A stretch of DNA of 64,000 bases from UBA4246 sp045113695 (GTDB lineage Bacteria > Bacillota > Clostridia > Christensenellales > Aristaeellaceae), in assembly GCA_045113695.1 (NCBI GenBank), contig JBGUJG010000040.1, positions 31,524 through 95,523 of the forward strand. The letters are read 5' to 3'. Made by a program: the position numbers and the translations under genes. This document shows, piece by piece, positions 16,880 to 26,951 of this stretch. Below the pieces are notes generated by a model. That model was given only the letters and a program-made list of their open reading frames with translations. It was not told where the DNA came from and did no database searches. How positions within the stretch are numbered: the first letter of the stretch is position 1; the number at the start of each line of letters is the position of its first letter.

Positions 16880-18271
16880 ATGGCCAGCACGGTCGAAAAA
16901 GTTTCCAGCAATCAGGTAAAGATCTCGTTTGAAGTTCCCGCGGCGGAATTTGACGCCGCTGTGCAGAAGGCATATCTCAAAATGCGCGGCCGCGTGCAGG
17001 TGCCCGGCTTCCGCAGGGGCCACGCCCCCCGCAAGGTGATCGAGAAGATGTACGGGGACAGCGTTTTCTATGAAGACGCCCTGGATATCATCTTCCCCGA
17101 CGTATACCAGAAAGCGGTGGAGGAAAACGATCTGTCCGTCGTGGACCGGCCGGAAATCGACAAGATGGAGCAGATGGGCGCCGGTCAGGACCTGAAATTC
17201 GCCGTCCTGGTGTATGTGAAGCCGGACGTGGAGCTGGGCGATTACAAGGGCCTCAAGGCCACCAAGTACGTCCACAAGGTCACTGAGGAAGATATCAGTC
17301 AGCGCATCGACCGTGATGTGGAAAAGGAAACCACCATGCAGGATGTGACCGACCGTCCCGTGCAGGACGGCGATACGGTCAACCTGAACTATGCCGGCAC
17401 GGTCGACGGTGTCGCTTTTGAGGGCGGCACCGCCGAAAACCAGACCCTCGCGATCGGCAGCGGCACGTTCATCCCCGGCTTTGAAGAGCAGATGATCGGC
17501 ATGGCCGTCGGTGAGGAAAAAGACCTGAACGTCACCTTCCCCGATCCTTACCAGTCCAAGGAACTGGCCGGCAAGGCCGCCGTCTTCCATGTGAAGGTGA
17601 ACGGCATCCAAGCCAAGCTCAAGCCTGAACTGGACGACGATTTCGCCGCCGATGTATCCGATTATTCCACCTTTGCGGAATATAAGGAAGCCATTGAGAA
17701 GGAACTGACGGACAACGCGGAAAAGAACGCCGACGTTGAACTGGAAAACGAACTGATCCAGCAGGTAGTGGACGCTTCCGACTGCGATATCCCCCAGGCG
17801 ATGATCGACGACGAGGTCGAGCAGATGAAGCGCCAGCTGAAGATGAACATGCTCTACCAGGGCCTCAAGTATGAGGATTACCTCAAGTACACCGGCCAGA
17901 CTGAAGAGCAGGTCAGCGATATGTACCGGCCCCAGGCTTCCAACCGCGTCAAGATGCAGCTGGTCCTCGAAGCGATCATCAGGAAGGAAAACCCTGAACT
18001 GACCGACGAAGAGGCCGAAAAGGAAATCGAGGAAGAGGCCAAGCGCCGCGGCACGGATCTGGAGAGCTTCAAGAGCTCCCTGAACGACAGGATGATGGAA
18101 GCCCTGCGCGAGAATGCCAGGCTGCGCAAGGTGGTCGACCAGATCAAGGCGGACGCTGTGGTGGAAGTCAAGGACGCCGCCGAACGGGTGGACGCTTCGA
18201 AGGTTGCCTCCGACATCATGGAAGCCATCGATGACGCCGAACCCGAAGAAGAAGAGAAGACCGAAGAATGA
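16880..18271 (+). CDS. tig: Trigger factor
   Basis: Ribosome-bound chaperone with prolyl isomerase activity. The 463-residue protein has the N-terminal ribosome-binding domain with the PGFRRGHAPRKV signature (family consensus GFRxGKxP; here the K is H), a central FKBP domain (about 150-240, GDTVNLNYAGTVDG and GFEEQMIGM) and a long helical C-terminal substrate cradle ending in an acidic tail. The ATG at 16880 is chosen because GGAGGGG lies 9 bases upstream; an in-frame ATG at 16862 would bury that site. It starts the tig-clpP-clpX cluster common in bacteria. Confidence 0.96.
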   Translation: MASTVEKVSSNQVKISFEVPAAEFDAAVQKAYLKMRGRVQVPGFRRGHAPRKVIEKMYGDSVFYEDALDIIFPDVYQKAVEENDLSVVDRPEIDKMEQMGAGQDLKFAVLVYVKPDVELGDYKGLKATKYVHKVTEEDISQRIDRDVEKETTMQDVTDRPVQDGDTVNLNYAGTVDGVAFEGGTAENQTLAIGSGTFIPGFEEQMIGMAVGEEKDLNVTFPDPYQSKELAGKAAVFHVKVNGIQAKLKPELDDDFAADVSDYSTFAEYKEAIEKELTDNAEKNADVELENELIQQVVDASDCDIPQAMIDDEVEQMKRQLKMNMLYQGLKYEDYLKYTGQTEEQVSDMYRPQASNRVKMQLVLEAIIRKENPELTDEEAEKEIEEEAKRRGTDLESFKSSLNDRMMEALRENARLRKVVDQIKADAVVEVKDAAERVDASKVASDIMEAIDDAEPEEEEKTEE

Positions 18272-18274
18272 TCT

Positions 18275-18295
18275 TTCAGCCGCTCAGCGGCTGAA
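18275..18295 (+). promoter_or_regulatory. Hairpin after tig
   Basis: Perfect 9-bp inverted repeat TTCAGCCGC/GCGGCTGAA with a 3-base loop, 3 bases after the tig stop, no T tail. Perhaps an mRNA-stabilising or processing hairpin. Confidence 0.5.
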
Positions 18296-18340
18296 CGCGC
18301 GGAATCGCCGGAGGACGGAAACGCCCGGCTGTCCGCGGAC

Positions 18341-18366
18341 TGGCTGGGCAATCGCCCAGCCATTTT
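18341..18366 (+). terminator. Attenuating hairpin between tig and clpP
   Basis: Perfect 9-bp stem TGGCTGGGC/GCCCAGCCA with an AATC loop followed by only four T, 20 bases before clpP. I see no separate clpP promoter, so partial read-through is likely. Confidence 0.6.
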
Positions 18367-18385
18367 AAAAAAGAGGTGAAACGAA

Positions 18386-18985
18386 ATGTCTCTGATCCCC
18401 TATGTCATTGAGGAAACCGGCCGCGGCGAGCGCGGGTTTGATATTTATTCCCGCCTGCTGCGGGACCGTATCGTGTTTCTGGGCAGCGCCATCGACGACA
18501 ATGTGGCCAATCTCGTGGTCGCCCAGCTCCTTTTCCTGGAGCGGGAAAACCCGGACGCCGATATTTCCCTGTACATCAACAGCCCGGGCGGTTCCGTGAC
18601 CGCCGGCATGGCCATCTACGATACGATGAACTATGTCCGCTGCCAGGTCCGCACCGTCTGCATCGGCATGGCGGCGTCCATGGGCGCCTTCCTGCTGATG
18701 GCGGGGGAAAAGGGCAAGCGCCTGGCCCTGCCCAACAGCGAAGTCATGATCCATCAGCCCTCCGGCGGGGCGCAGGGTCAAGCGACCGACGTGCGGATCC
18801 AGGCCGAGTGGCTGCTCAAAACCAAGCAGAAAATGAATGCCCTGATGGCTGATATGACGGGCAAGCCCATTGAGATCCTCGAGCAGGACGTCGAGCGCGA
18901 CCATTTCATGAGCGCCGAGGAAGCCCTCGCCTACGGGATCATCGACGAAATCTACCGGCCGCAGCCCAAGAGCGGCAAGAGGTAA
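18386..18985 (+). CDS. clpP: ATP-dependent Clp protease proteolytic subunit
   Basis: Serine peptidase that forms the tetradecameric barrel of Clp proteases. The 199-residue protein carries the full triad: S98 (GMAASMGA), H123 (VMIHQPSGG) and D172 (DVERDHFMS), plus the handle region. The short N-terminus before SLIPYVIEE is normal and is processed in many species. AGAGGTG lies 8 bases upstream. It is 6 bases ahead of clpX, and 114 bases after tig with two hairpins between. Confidence 0.97.
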   Translation: MSLIPYVIEETGRGERGFDIYSRLLRDRIVFLGSAIDDNVANLVVAQLLFLERENPDADISLYINSPGGSVTAGMAIYDTMNYVRCQVRTVCIGMAASMGAFLLMAGEKGKRLALPNSEVMIHQPSGGAQGQATDVRIQAEWLLKTKQKMNALMADMTGKPIEILEQDVERDHFMSAEEALAYGIIDEIYRPQPKSGKR

Positions 18986-18991
18986 CAGTAA

Positions 18992-20290
<1,299 letters not shown>

Positions 20291-20303
20291 ACAGTATATC
20301 AGT

Positions 20304-20342
20304 ATGATGAAAGCGTCCGGCCTGGCCGGACGCTTTCATCAT
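20304..20342. terminator. Long inverted repeat between convergent clpX and panE-like genes
   Basis: A 39-base near-perfect palindrome centred on base 20323 (ATGATGAAAGCGTCCGG and its complement). Likely a bidirectional terminator. Confidence 0.7.
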
Positions 20343-20357
20343 GCTGACTTGCGGGGA

Positions 20358-21383
20358 TTACGTTCCGGGCAGATCCCGGAACCACCGGATGTTGGCAGGC
20401 TCCGCTTTGAGCTCCCCGTTCTGAATTTTGTGGATCACTTCGACGATCCTGTCGTTCACCGGGGTCGGTACGCCGCGCTTTCTGCCGGTCTGGCAGACGA
20501 TCCCGTTGATCGCGTCGATCTCGCAGGGCTTGCCCTTTTTGAGGTCCTGCAGCATGGACGGCTCGATGTTCCGGTGCTTCTTCATCGCGACGGGGAGGAT
20601 CAGCTCGGCGAATGCCCGCTTGAGCCCGGTCCGCCAGTAAAACAGCTTTGTAATGTCCTTGCCCTGGACCGGGGCGAAGGCGACGCCGTCCGCGCGGCCG
20701 ACGTCGATGCATTCCTTCATGCAGCGGACAGCGAGGGGTTTCAGCGCTTTCCCTTCGGATACGTCGCCGAATACCCCGCCGACGGCTGTCCCGAGGCCGG
20801 AAAAGGTCGCGTTGATCAGCAGTTTGCTCCACCGGGCACCGAGCAGGTTGTTTTCCGTATGCACCGGACACATGTGCTCCAGCAGGGCCTTGACCCGGTC
20901 AAACTGTTCATCGGTGATGCCCTCCATCCGCCCCATGTGGAAGGACAGACTGTCCGGGCTGCTTGTCAGGCTGACGTGCCCCGGCCCGGTCATCGTCGCG
21001 CCCCATTCGACGACGCAGCCGATCACATGGTTCCGTCCGACGATTTCCGCCAGCCCTGGCTCCGGGATCCCGTTCTGCAGGGTGACGATGACGCCGCCGT
21101 CCGACAGCAGGGGTTTTAAAAAAGCGGCGGTCCGCTCATTGTCCAGCTGCTTGGTCAAAAGAATGATCACATCGTATGGGCCGCTCATCTGCTCCGGGAG
21201 GATTGCGTGAACGGGGACGGTCATCCGCACCGTGCCGCCGATCACCGCGCCGTGTTCATTGAGCGCTTTTACATGGGCTTCGTTCCGGTTGACCAGTTCG
21301 ATGCCGATCCCGGCTTTGGTCAGATAGGCGCCCAGGACGGTCCCCAGGGAACCAGCCCCGTAGATTGCGTATTTCGTAATCAT
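20358..21383 (-). CDS. Ketopantoate reductase family protein (PanE/ApbA-like)
   Basis: NADPH-dependent reductase of the ketopantoate reductase family; PanE makes pantoate for coenzyme A. The 341-residue protein starts with a Rossmann fold AIYGAGSLGTVLGAYL (about residues 5-20), has TKQLDNE and LQNGIPEP, and the C-terminal ApbA_C domain with WSKLLINATFSGLG. The family contains many members not acting on ketopantoate, and this one is longer than classical PanE (about 300), so the substrate is uncertain. ATG 21383 is preferred over the longer frame because GGAAGGGG lies 4-10 bases upstream. No other pantothenate gene is adjacent; coaX is at 42 kb. Confidence 0.8.
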   Translation of the reverse strand: MITKYAIYGAGSLGTVLGAYLTKAGIGIELVNRNEAHVKALNEHGAVIGGTVRMTVPVHAILPEQMSGPYDVIILLTKQLDNERTAAFLKPLLSDGGVIVTLQNGIPEPGLAEIVGRNHVIGCVVEWGATMTGPGHVSLTSSPDSLSFHMGRMEGITDEQFDRVKALLEHMCPVHTENNLLGARWSKLLINATFSGLGTAVGGVFGDVSEGKALKPLAVRCMKECIDVGRADGVAFAPVQGKDITKLFYWRTGLKRAFAELILPVAMKKHRNIEPSMLQDLKKGKPCEIDAINGIVCQTGRKRGVPTPVNDRIVEVIHKIQNGELKAEPANIRWFRDLPGT

Positions 21384-21412
21384 GATCCCCTTCCTTATGT
21401 GGTACAAATGAT

Positions 21413-21441
21413 ATCATACCATAAAGAAGGGCGGTCCGCAA
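21413..21441 (-). promoter_or_regulatory. Promoter of the PanE-like gene
   Basis: Minus strand TTGCGG (21436-21441), 17-base spacer, TATGAT (21413-21418). Confidence 0.6.
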
Positions 21442-21492
21442 CCGGATCCAATGATTCGACCCGTACAATCCGATGATTCCGTCCGGGGCTGA

Positions 21493-23424
21493 TTATTCTG
21501 TTTCCGGAGCGGAATCCGACGGTCCGTTGTACTGAACGCACAGCATCGTCTGGTCGTCAAACTGGGGTGCGCTGCCGACGAACCGCTGCACCGCCCGGTT
21601 CACGGCTTCCATGATCTCAACGGGTCCGCCGTCTCCGGCGCTGCGGAGGGCTTCGGTCAGACGGTCGTTGCCGAAGAGCTCTTTCTCTTCGCTGGTGGCT
21701 TCGGTCACGCCGTCCGTGTAGACGAATACTTTGGCGCCGGGCTGCAGGTCCAGCTCATACTCCCTGTAGCGGACCCCGTCCATGCCGCCGATGACAAAGC
21801 CATGTTTGTCCTTGATCAGTTCAAACGGAGCGTCCGGCTGCTTGACGGCCGGGTATTCGTGCCCGGCGTTGGCGCACGTCAGTTTGCCGGTGGACAGTTC
21901 GAGGATGCCCAGCCAGACGGTCACGAACATCTGTTCCGGGTTTCTCGCGCAGATTTCCGCGTTGACGGCCTGCAGGACCTTGGCCGGGCTCTTTTCGCCC
22001 ATGGCGATGTGGCGGAGCAGGGCCATGGCCACCATCATGAACAGGGCGGCGGGGACGCCCTTACCGGATACGTCCCCGATCACCAGGGCCAGGTGGCCGC
22101 TGTCCGGCATGAAAAAGTCATACAGGTCCCCGCCGACTTCTTTGGCGGGCAGCATGGACGCACGGAGGTCAAATTCCTTCCGGTCCGGGAAAGCGGGAAA
22201 CTCCCGGATCAGCGCGCTGGACTGGATGCGGGCTGCCAGGGCCAGTTCCGCCCCGATCCGCTCTTTTTCGAGCATCAGCGCCCGTTTTTCCAGCAGGGAG
22301 GAGATATAATGGACGATCAGGGCGATGATGAACAGGACGACCGCGGCGGCCGGGACCCAGAGCGGATGGGTGATCAGCCCCAGATGATAGAAAAGCAGCG
22401 GCAGCGCGGCGCCCAGTACGGCCAGCCCGGCGCAGAGGGCAGCGCCCCGGGCGACGGGCCACCTGAGATAAAACGCCATGGCGGCCAGGCAGACGGTCAG
22501 CAGGACAAGGGCCTGGGCCCAGTCCGGCGCGTCTTTTTTGCTTTTTCCTTCCACCAGGCTCTGAATCACGTTGGCGTGGATTTCAACCCCGTACATTTTT
22601 TCCGCCCGGGCGATGGGGGTAAAGAACGCGTCCTGCAGGGCCGGGGCATACGGGCCGATCAGTACAATCTTCCCGGCCCAGTAATCGGCAGGGATCCTGC
22701 CGGCGATCAGCATGGCGATCGAAATGCCGTCCGAATACCGGCCCGGCTTCGCGGTGTACGGCACGTAGAACTGGCCGGAAGAGCTGACGTCCGGCGTTTT
22801 CAGTTCCTGCCCCCGGGTGGACAGATAGGCGGACGCCGTCTCACAGGCCAGGGACCGGACACGCCCCGCGGCGGGGGTATCCACATACAGCAGGGCATGC
22901 CGCATCACGCCGTCCGTGTCGTACATGGCGTTGATGTGCCCTTGCCGGGTGACATCTCTCAGCGCCTCATACGGCTCCGTATAGGCGACGACCGCCTGAT
23001 TGTCCAGCGATACGGCGTGGCCGTCTTCCCACTGGATCTCCGTGCCGAATTCGGCCAGCGAGGCGGTCACCACACAGCCGAGCTTTTCCGCGGCCCGGGC
23101 GAGCCGTTCGTCCGCTGCCTGTGAGCTGCTGCCTGCGTACAGGATATCCAGCGCGACGACGGCCGGCAGTTTACCGGGATCGGCTCCCAGCTTTTCCAGG
23201 GCGGAGGCGATGATGTTCCGGTCCCAGGTGTTGTACGGGCCGAAGAGATCCAGCGCGGTCTCGTCGATGCCGATGATCACGATGTCTGACGACGGCATGC
23301 CTTCGCGCTGAAACAGCCAGTCCTGGGCCCACCGGTCCAGGCACCGGAGTACCCCGGCGGCAATGACCGCGGTGATCAGCAGCGCGGCCGTCAGCCAGAT
23401 CAGAATGATTCTTGTTTTTTTCAT
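21493..23424 (-). CDS. CHASE2 sensor - PP2C (SpoIIE/RsbU-type) phosphatase
   Basis: A 643-residue signalling protein. One N-terminal membrane helix (7-27) leads to an extracytoplasmic CHASE2 domain (about 30-300: SDIVIIGIDETALD, DGVMRHALLY and GKIVLIGPYAP are CHASE2 hallmarks). Three closely spaced membrane helices (about 305-375) follow, then a short coiled segment and a SpoIIE/RsbU-type PP2C phosphatase (about 400-635) with AKEVGGDLYDFF, VIGDVSGKGVPAALFM, CANAGHEYPAV and YTDGVTEATSEEKELFG. The metal-binding aspartates are present. Such proteins usually dephosphorylate an anti-anti-sigma factor; no partner STAS or kinase gene is next to it. The ligand is unknown. It lies 108 bases upstream of the PanE-like gene, which has its own promoter. 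Confidence 0.9.
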   Translation of the reverse strand: MKKTRIILIWLTAALLITAVIAAGVLRCLDRWAQDWLFQREGMPSSDIVIIGIDETALDLFGPYNTWDRNIIASALEKLGADPGKLPAVVALDILYAGSSSQAADERLARAAEKLGCVVTASLAEFGTEIQWEDGHAVSLDNQAVVAYTEPYEALRDVTRQGHINAMYDTDGVMRHALLYVDTPAAGRVRSLACETASAYLSTRGQELKTPDVSSSGQFYVPYTAKPGRYSDGISIAMLIAGRIPADYWAGKIVLIGPYAPALQDAFFTPIARAEKMYGVEIHANVIQSLVEGKSKKDAPDWAQALVLLTVCLAAMAFYLRWPVARGAALCAGLAVLGAALPLLFYHLGLITHPLWVPAAAVVLFIIALIVHYISSLLEKRALMLEKERIGAELALAARIQSSALIREFPAFPDRKEFDLRASMLPAKEVGGDLYDFFMPDSGHLALVIGDVSGKGVPAALFMMVAMALLRHIAMGEKSPAKVLQAVNAEICARNPEQMFVTVWLGILELSTGKLTCANAGHEYPAVKQPDAPFELIKDKHGFVIGGMDGVRYREYELDLQPGAKVFVYTDGVTEATSEEKELFGNDRLTEALRSAGDGGPVEIMEAVNRAVQRFVGSAPQFDDQTMLCVQYNGPSDSAPETE

Positions 23425-23560
23425 AACCAGTTGCTCCCGTATTTCCGGCAGCCTGTATGCGGCGGCCGCTGAGTTTTATCTGTTTACGTCAGGTTTCGTT
23501 TCAACGGTATCTTATCACGGAAAACGGAAAACAACAACCCGAAAAACGTTCCTCGGACAG

Positions 23561-23587
23561 GAAAAGCGCCCCGGGAAGCCGGGGCGC
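23561..23587 (-). terminator. Terminator of xylB
   Basis: Minus strand stem GCGCCCCGG/CCGGGGCGC with CTTC loop, followed by TTTTCC. Confidence 0.8.
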
Positions 23588-23604
23588 CGAACGCGTATGA
23601 TTTC

Positions 23605-25131
23605 TTACAGCTGATTGAGCTGATGGAAGCAGTTCTTGAGAGCGGGGTACAGGGACTGATAGAGCTCAAAGAACGGGGCGTACTGATTGTGGCGGTCCAT
23701 GTCGGGCTGCAGGGGTTCGCCCTCTTTGAGCAGGGTACGGCAGGCGGTCGGGATATCCGCAAAGACGCCGGTACCGACGCCGGCCAGGATCGCGGCGCCT
23801 AAGGCAGGGCCTTCGGTGTTCTGCAGGGTGGAAACCGGCATGCCGAACATATCGGCCATCATCTGCCGCCAGAACGGGCTCTTGGCGCCGCCGCCGCAGG
23901 CCAGCATGCTGTCCGGCGCAACGTGCATGCCGCGCAGCACATTCAGGTTCTGCCACTGGGAATAGATGACGCCTTCCATCACCGCGCGGACGATGTCCTG
24001 CCTGGTATGCATGGCGGTCAGGCCGAAGAATACGCCGCGGGTTTCGGGATCCAGGATCGGGGAGCGCTCGCCCATCAGGTAGGGCAGGTAGATCAGGCGG
24101 TTCGCGCCGATGGGGCTGTTCGCGGCTTCCTTGTTCATCAGCACGTAGGAATCCGTACCCATGTCCTGTGCCACCTGGATTTCCGCCTGGAAGAAGGTAT
24201 CCCTCGTCCACTTGAGGGACAGGCCGGCGGCCAGGGAGGCGCTCATCACGGTATAGCATCCGGGTACTGCGGCGCAGAAGGTATGCACCCGGCCGGCCGG
24301 GTCGATCTGTACGGTATCGGAGTGGGCGAAGACGACGCCGCTGGTGCCGATAGTGGTGAAAGCCTTGCCGGGCACGACCACGCCGGTGCCGATGGCGGCG
24401 GCCATATTGTCGCCCGCGCCGGCGACGACCGGCATGCCGGCCTTCAGGCCGGTCAGCCTGGCGGCTTCCTCGGTGATATGGCCGGCCACCTGGCAGCTTT
24501 CCAGCAGGGGCGGCAGCATCGCCATATCCAGGCCGATCTTCTCGCAGATCTCTTTGGACCAGCAGCGGTTCGGGACGTCCAGCAGGTTGGTGCCGGAGGC
24601 ATCGCTCATTTCCATATAGTATTCGCCGGTCAGGCGGAGACGGACGTAATCCTTGGGCAGCTGGATGTGGCGGGCTTTGGCCCACAGATCCGGCTGGCAG
24701 CGGCGTTCCCAGAGCACCTTGCCGGCGGTGAAGCCGGTCAGGGCGGGGTTGGCGCTGATCTGGATCAGCCTCTCCCTGCCGCCGACCAGGCGGGTGAATT
24801 CTTCGCAGTCTTCCTGCGTGCGGCCGTCGCACCAGATGATGGCGCGGCCCAGGGCCAGGTTGTCATCCCCGGTCAGCACGAGGCCGTGCATCTGGCCGGA
24901 CAGGGACAGGCCGGCGATGTCGGCCGGATTGACCTGGCTTTTTTCCAGAATGGAACGGATGGTGGTGCAGGCGGCCTGCCACCAGTCTTCCGGCTCCTGT
25001 TCGGCCCAGCCGTTCTGCGGCTGGTACAGCGGATATTCCACGGACGCGGAAGCGACCGTCTGCCCCAGGGTATCAAAAAGAACCGTTTTGGTACCGCTGG
25101 TACCCAGGTCTACGCCAATCAGATACTGCAT
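23605..25131 (-). CDS. xylB: Xylulokinase
   Basis: FGGY-family sugar kinase that phosphorylates D-xylulose for entry to the pentose phosphate pathway. The 508-residue protein has the phosphate 1 motif GVDLGTSGTKTVLFD at the N-terminus, SGQMHG (the xylulokinase signature, about 77-82), IIWCDGRTQED, the catalytic region AGAGDNMAAAIGTG, and ACGGGAKSPFWRQMMAD in the second FGGY motif. The gene stands alone between its own promoter and terminator; no xylA or xylose transporter is adjacent. Confidence 0.94.
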   Translation of the reverse strand: MQYLIGVDLGTSGTKTVLFDTLGQTVASASVEYPLYQPQNGWAEQEPEDWWQAACTTIRSILEKSQVNPADIAGLSLSGQMHGLVLTGDDNLALGRAIIWCDGRTQEDCEEFTRLVGGRERLIQISANPALTGFTAGKVLWERRCQPDLWAKARHIQLPKDYVRLRLTGEYYMEMSDASGTNLLDVPNRCWSKEICEKIGLDMAMLPPLLESCQVAGHITEEAARLTGLKAGMPVVAGAGDNMAAAIGTGVVVPGKAFTTIGTSGVVFAHSDTVQIDPAGRVHTFCAAVPGCYTVMSASLAAGLSLKWTRDTFFQAEIQVAQDMGTDSYVLMNKEAANSPIGANRLIYLPYLMGERSPILDPETRGVFFGLTAMHTRQDIVRAVMEGVIYSQWQNLNVLRGMHVAPDSMLACGGGAKSPFWRQMMADMFGMPVSTLQNTEGPALGAAILAGVGTGVFADIPTACRTLLKEGEPLQPDMDRHNQYAPFFELYQSLYPALKNCFHQLNQL

Positions 25132-25181
25132 AGATTTTCTCCTTTTCGTCTTTTCTTCATGTGGCGGCTTCGGATGGCCTT

Positions 25182-25210
25182 ATTATAGACGAAAGATATC
25201 AAAAAAACAA
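25182..25210 (-). promoter_or_regulatory. Promoter of xylB
   Basis: Minus strand TTGTTT (25205-25210), 17-base spacer, consensus TATAAT (25182-25187). Confidence 0.65.
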
Positions 25211-25263
25211 GCATTTGAAGCAAATAATGGCGGAACTTCAGTGTTTTTGACCCCCGAAAACGG

Positions 25264-25292
25264 TTGACGAAAAGACGGTTTCTTGTTAATAT
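25264..25292 (+). promoter_or_regulatory. Sigma-A promoter of the cystine-type ABC operon
   Basis: TTGACG (25264-25269), 17-base spacer, TAATAT (25287-25292). The leader to the start codon is about 90 bases. Confidence 0.75.
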
Positions 25293-25387
25293 ACCACTGT
25301 CCGGCATTAACCCCCTGAACTGGTATGTTAATCAAGGACGGAGACCGGAACAACGATACAAATCAACCGCCTGTGGGAGGAATGAAA

Positions 25388-26191
25388 ATGAAAAAGCAGA
25401 TCGCACGCGTTTTGTCTGTGGTGCTTGCGCTGTCCCTGTTGCTGAGCATCTGCCTGTCCGCTTCCGCTGCTCAGGAGAGCGATCTTCTGGCCAGGATCCG
25501 CGAAAAGGGCTATATCGTCATCGCCACCGAAGGAGACTGGGCTCCGTGGACCTATCATGACGAGAGCAACGCCCTGGTCGGCTTCGATGTGGAACTTGGC
25601 CGGAAGCTGGCGGAATACATCGGCGTCGAAGCGTGCTTTGAGGAAACGAACTGGGACGCGATCCTCGCCGGCGTGGATTCCGGAAGGTTTGACATTGCCT
25701 GCAACGGCGTCAGCGTGACCCCGCAGCGTTCGGAAAAGTATGATTTTTCGGTTCCCTACGTCTATTCCAAGACCGTGCTGGTGGTCCGGGGCGACAATGA
25801 ATCGATCCGTTCGTTTGAGGATCTGAAGGGAAAGAAAACCGCCAATACCATCTCCAGCATCTTTGCCAATCTCGCGGAAAGCTTCGGTGCGACGGTCGTT
25901 GGCGTGGACGCGCTGCAGGATACCATTCAGCAGGTCCTCCAGGGCAGGGTCGACGCCACGATGAACTCCCGCATGACCATCAATGATTTCATGAAGGAAC
26001 ATCCGGACGCCAACCTGAAGATCGTGGACGAGCGGGCGGGGGACATCGTCTCCATACCGGTCCGCAAAGGGGAGGACGCCGCTTCCCTCCTGGCCCTGAT
26101 CAACGAGGCGCTCCGGGCCATGCACGCGGACGGAACGCTGACGGAGCTCTCCCAGCGCTACTTCGGCGGCATGGACATGACGGCGGAATGA
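25388..26191 (+). CDS. Amino-acid ABC transporter substrate-binding protein, cystine-type
   Basis: Family 3 solute-binding protein of 267 residues. A signal peptide (1-28) ends in SASAA; there is a Cys at 22 but its context (SIC) is a poor lipobox, so it may be a plain secreted protein, unusual for a Gram-positive binding protein. The mature part opens with IVIATEGDWAPWTYHD, then GFDVELGRKLAEYIG, NWDAILAGVDSGRFDI and the C-terminal LKIVDERAGD. The overall pattern, with TEG and KTVLVV...IRSFEDLKGKK, recalls FliY/TcyA cystine-binding proteins. The ATG at 25388 is chosen over that at 25382 because GGGAGG is 7 rather than 1 base away. Confidence 0.85.
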   Translation: MKKQIARVLSVVLALSLLLSICLSASAAQESDLLARIREKGYIVIATEGDWAPWTYHDESNALVGFDVELGRKLAEYIGVEACFEETNWDAILAGVDSGRFDIACNGVSVTPQRSEKYDFSVPYVYSKTVLVVRGDNESIRSFEDLKGKKTANTISSIFANLAESFGATVVGVDALQDTIQQVLQGRVDATMNSRMTINDFMKEHPDANLKIVDERAGDIVSIPVRKGEDAASLLALINEALRAMHADGTLTELSQRYFGGMDMTAE

Positions 26192-26235
26192 ATCTGCTGA
26201 CAGCCCAAAGCAAACAGGTCAAAGCTCAATCTCAG

Positions 26236-26264
26236 GCAGGCGGCTTCCTTGCCGTCTGCTTTTT
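26236..26264 (+). terminator. Hairpin between binding protein and permease genes
   Basis: GCAGGCGGC (26236-26244) pairs with GCCGTCTGC (26251-26259), loop TTCCTT, then TTTTT. Partial termination would favour the binding protein over the permease. Confidence 0.8.
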
Positions 26265-26279
26265 ATAAAGGATGAAGGA

Positions 26280-26951
26280 ATGAACGACAGGATCTGGACG
26301 ATCCTGCGGGACGCTTTTCCGCAGCTGATCGAAAAGTTTTTTACCATGACGGTTCCGTTGACCGTCCTCTCGTTCGCGCTCGCCCTGGTCATCGCCGTCC
26401 TGACGGCGGTCATCCAGTATGCCCGCGTCAGGGGACTCACCTGGCTGTGCCGCGGCTATATCTGGATTATCCGCTGCACGCCGCTGCTGGTCCAGCTGTA
26501 CCTGGTGTTTTACGGCCTGCCCAGTTTGGGCGTGATGCTGGACGCCTTTCCCACGGCGGTGCTGGTGTTCGGTATCAACGAAGGGGCCTATATGGCGGAA
26601 ACCATGCGCGGTGCCCTGGAAGCCGTCCCGTCCGGCCAGCTGGAAGCCGGGTACTGCGCGGGTCTTTCCTACCCGGCCGTCATGCGGCATGTGATCCTGC
26701 CGCAGGCTTTCCGCACGGCCTTCCCGGGCCTGTCCAATTCGCTGATTTCGATGGTCAAGGGCACCAGTCTGGCTTCCGTCATCACCGTGACGGAGATGTT
26801 CCGCCAGGCGGTCGTGATCAACGGGCGGGTCTATGAGTCGCTGGCGCTGTACACCGAAGTGGCGCTGATTTATCTCTTCTTCTGCTCCCTGCTGACCCTT
26901 CTGCAGCGCTGGGGCGAAAAGAAGCTGAACGCTTACGGGGGGGTGCGCTGA
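26280..26951 (+). CDS. Amino-acid ABC transporter permease
   Basis: A 223-residue integral membrane protein of the HisM/GlnP type with about five membrane helices. It has the N-terminal signature FFTMTVPLTVLSFALAL, IRCTPLLVQLYLVFYG and the cytoplasmic EAA loop near residues 120-150 (GLSYPAVMRHVILPQAFR), which docks on the ATPase. It would form a homodimer with the ATPase encoded next. It follows the attenuating hairpin and ends with the ATG of the ATPase gene (1-base overlap). Confidence 0.92.
   Translation: MNDRIWTILRDAFPQLIEKFFTMTVPLTVLSFALALVIAVLTAVIQYARVRGLTWLCRGYIWIIRCTPLLVQLYLVFYGLPSLGVMLDAFPTAVLVFGINEGAYMAETMRGALEAVPSGQLEAGYCAGLSYPAVMRHVILPQAFRTAFPGLSNSLISMVKGTSLASVITVTEMFRQAVVINGRVYESLALYTEVALIYLFFCSLLTLLQRWGEKKLNAYGGVR

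Noticed and set aside
18272..18385. CtsR or CIRCE heat-shock operator before clpP
   Set aside because: No CtsR heptad repeat or CIRCE inverted repeat is seen; only two hairpins.
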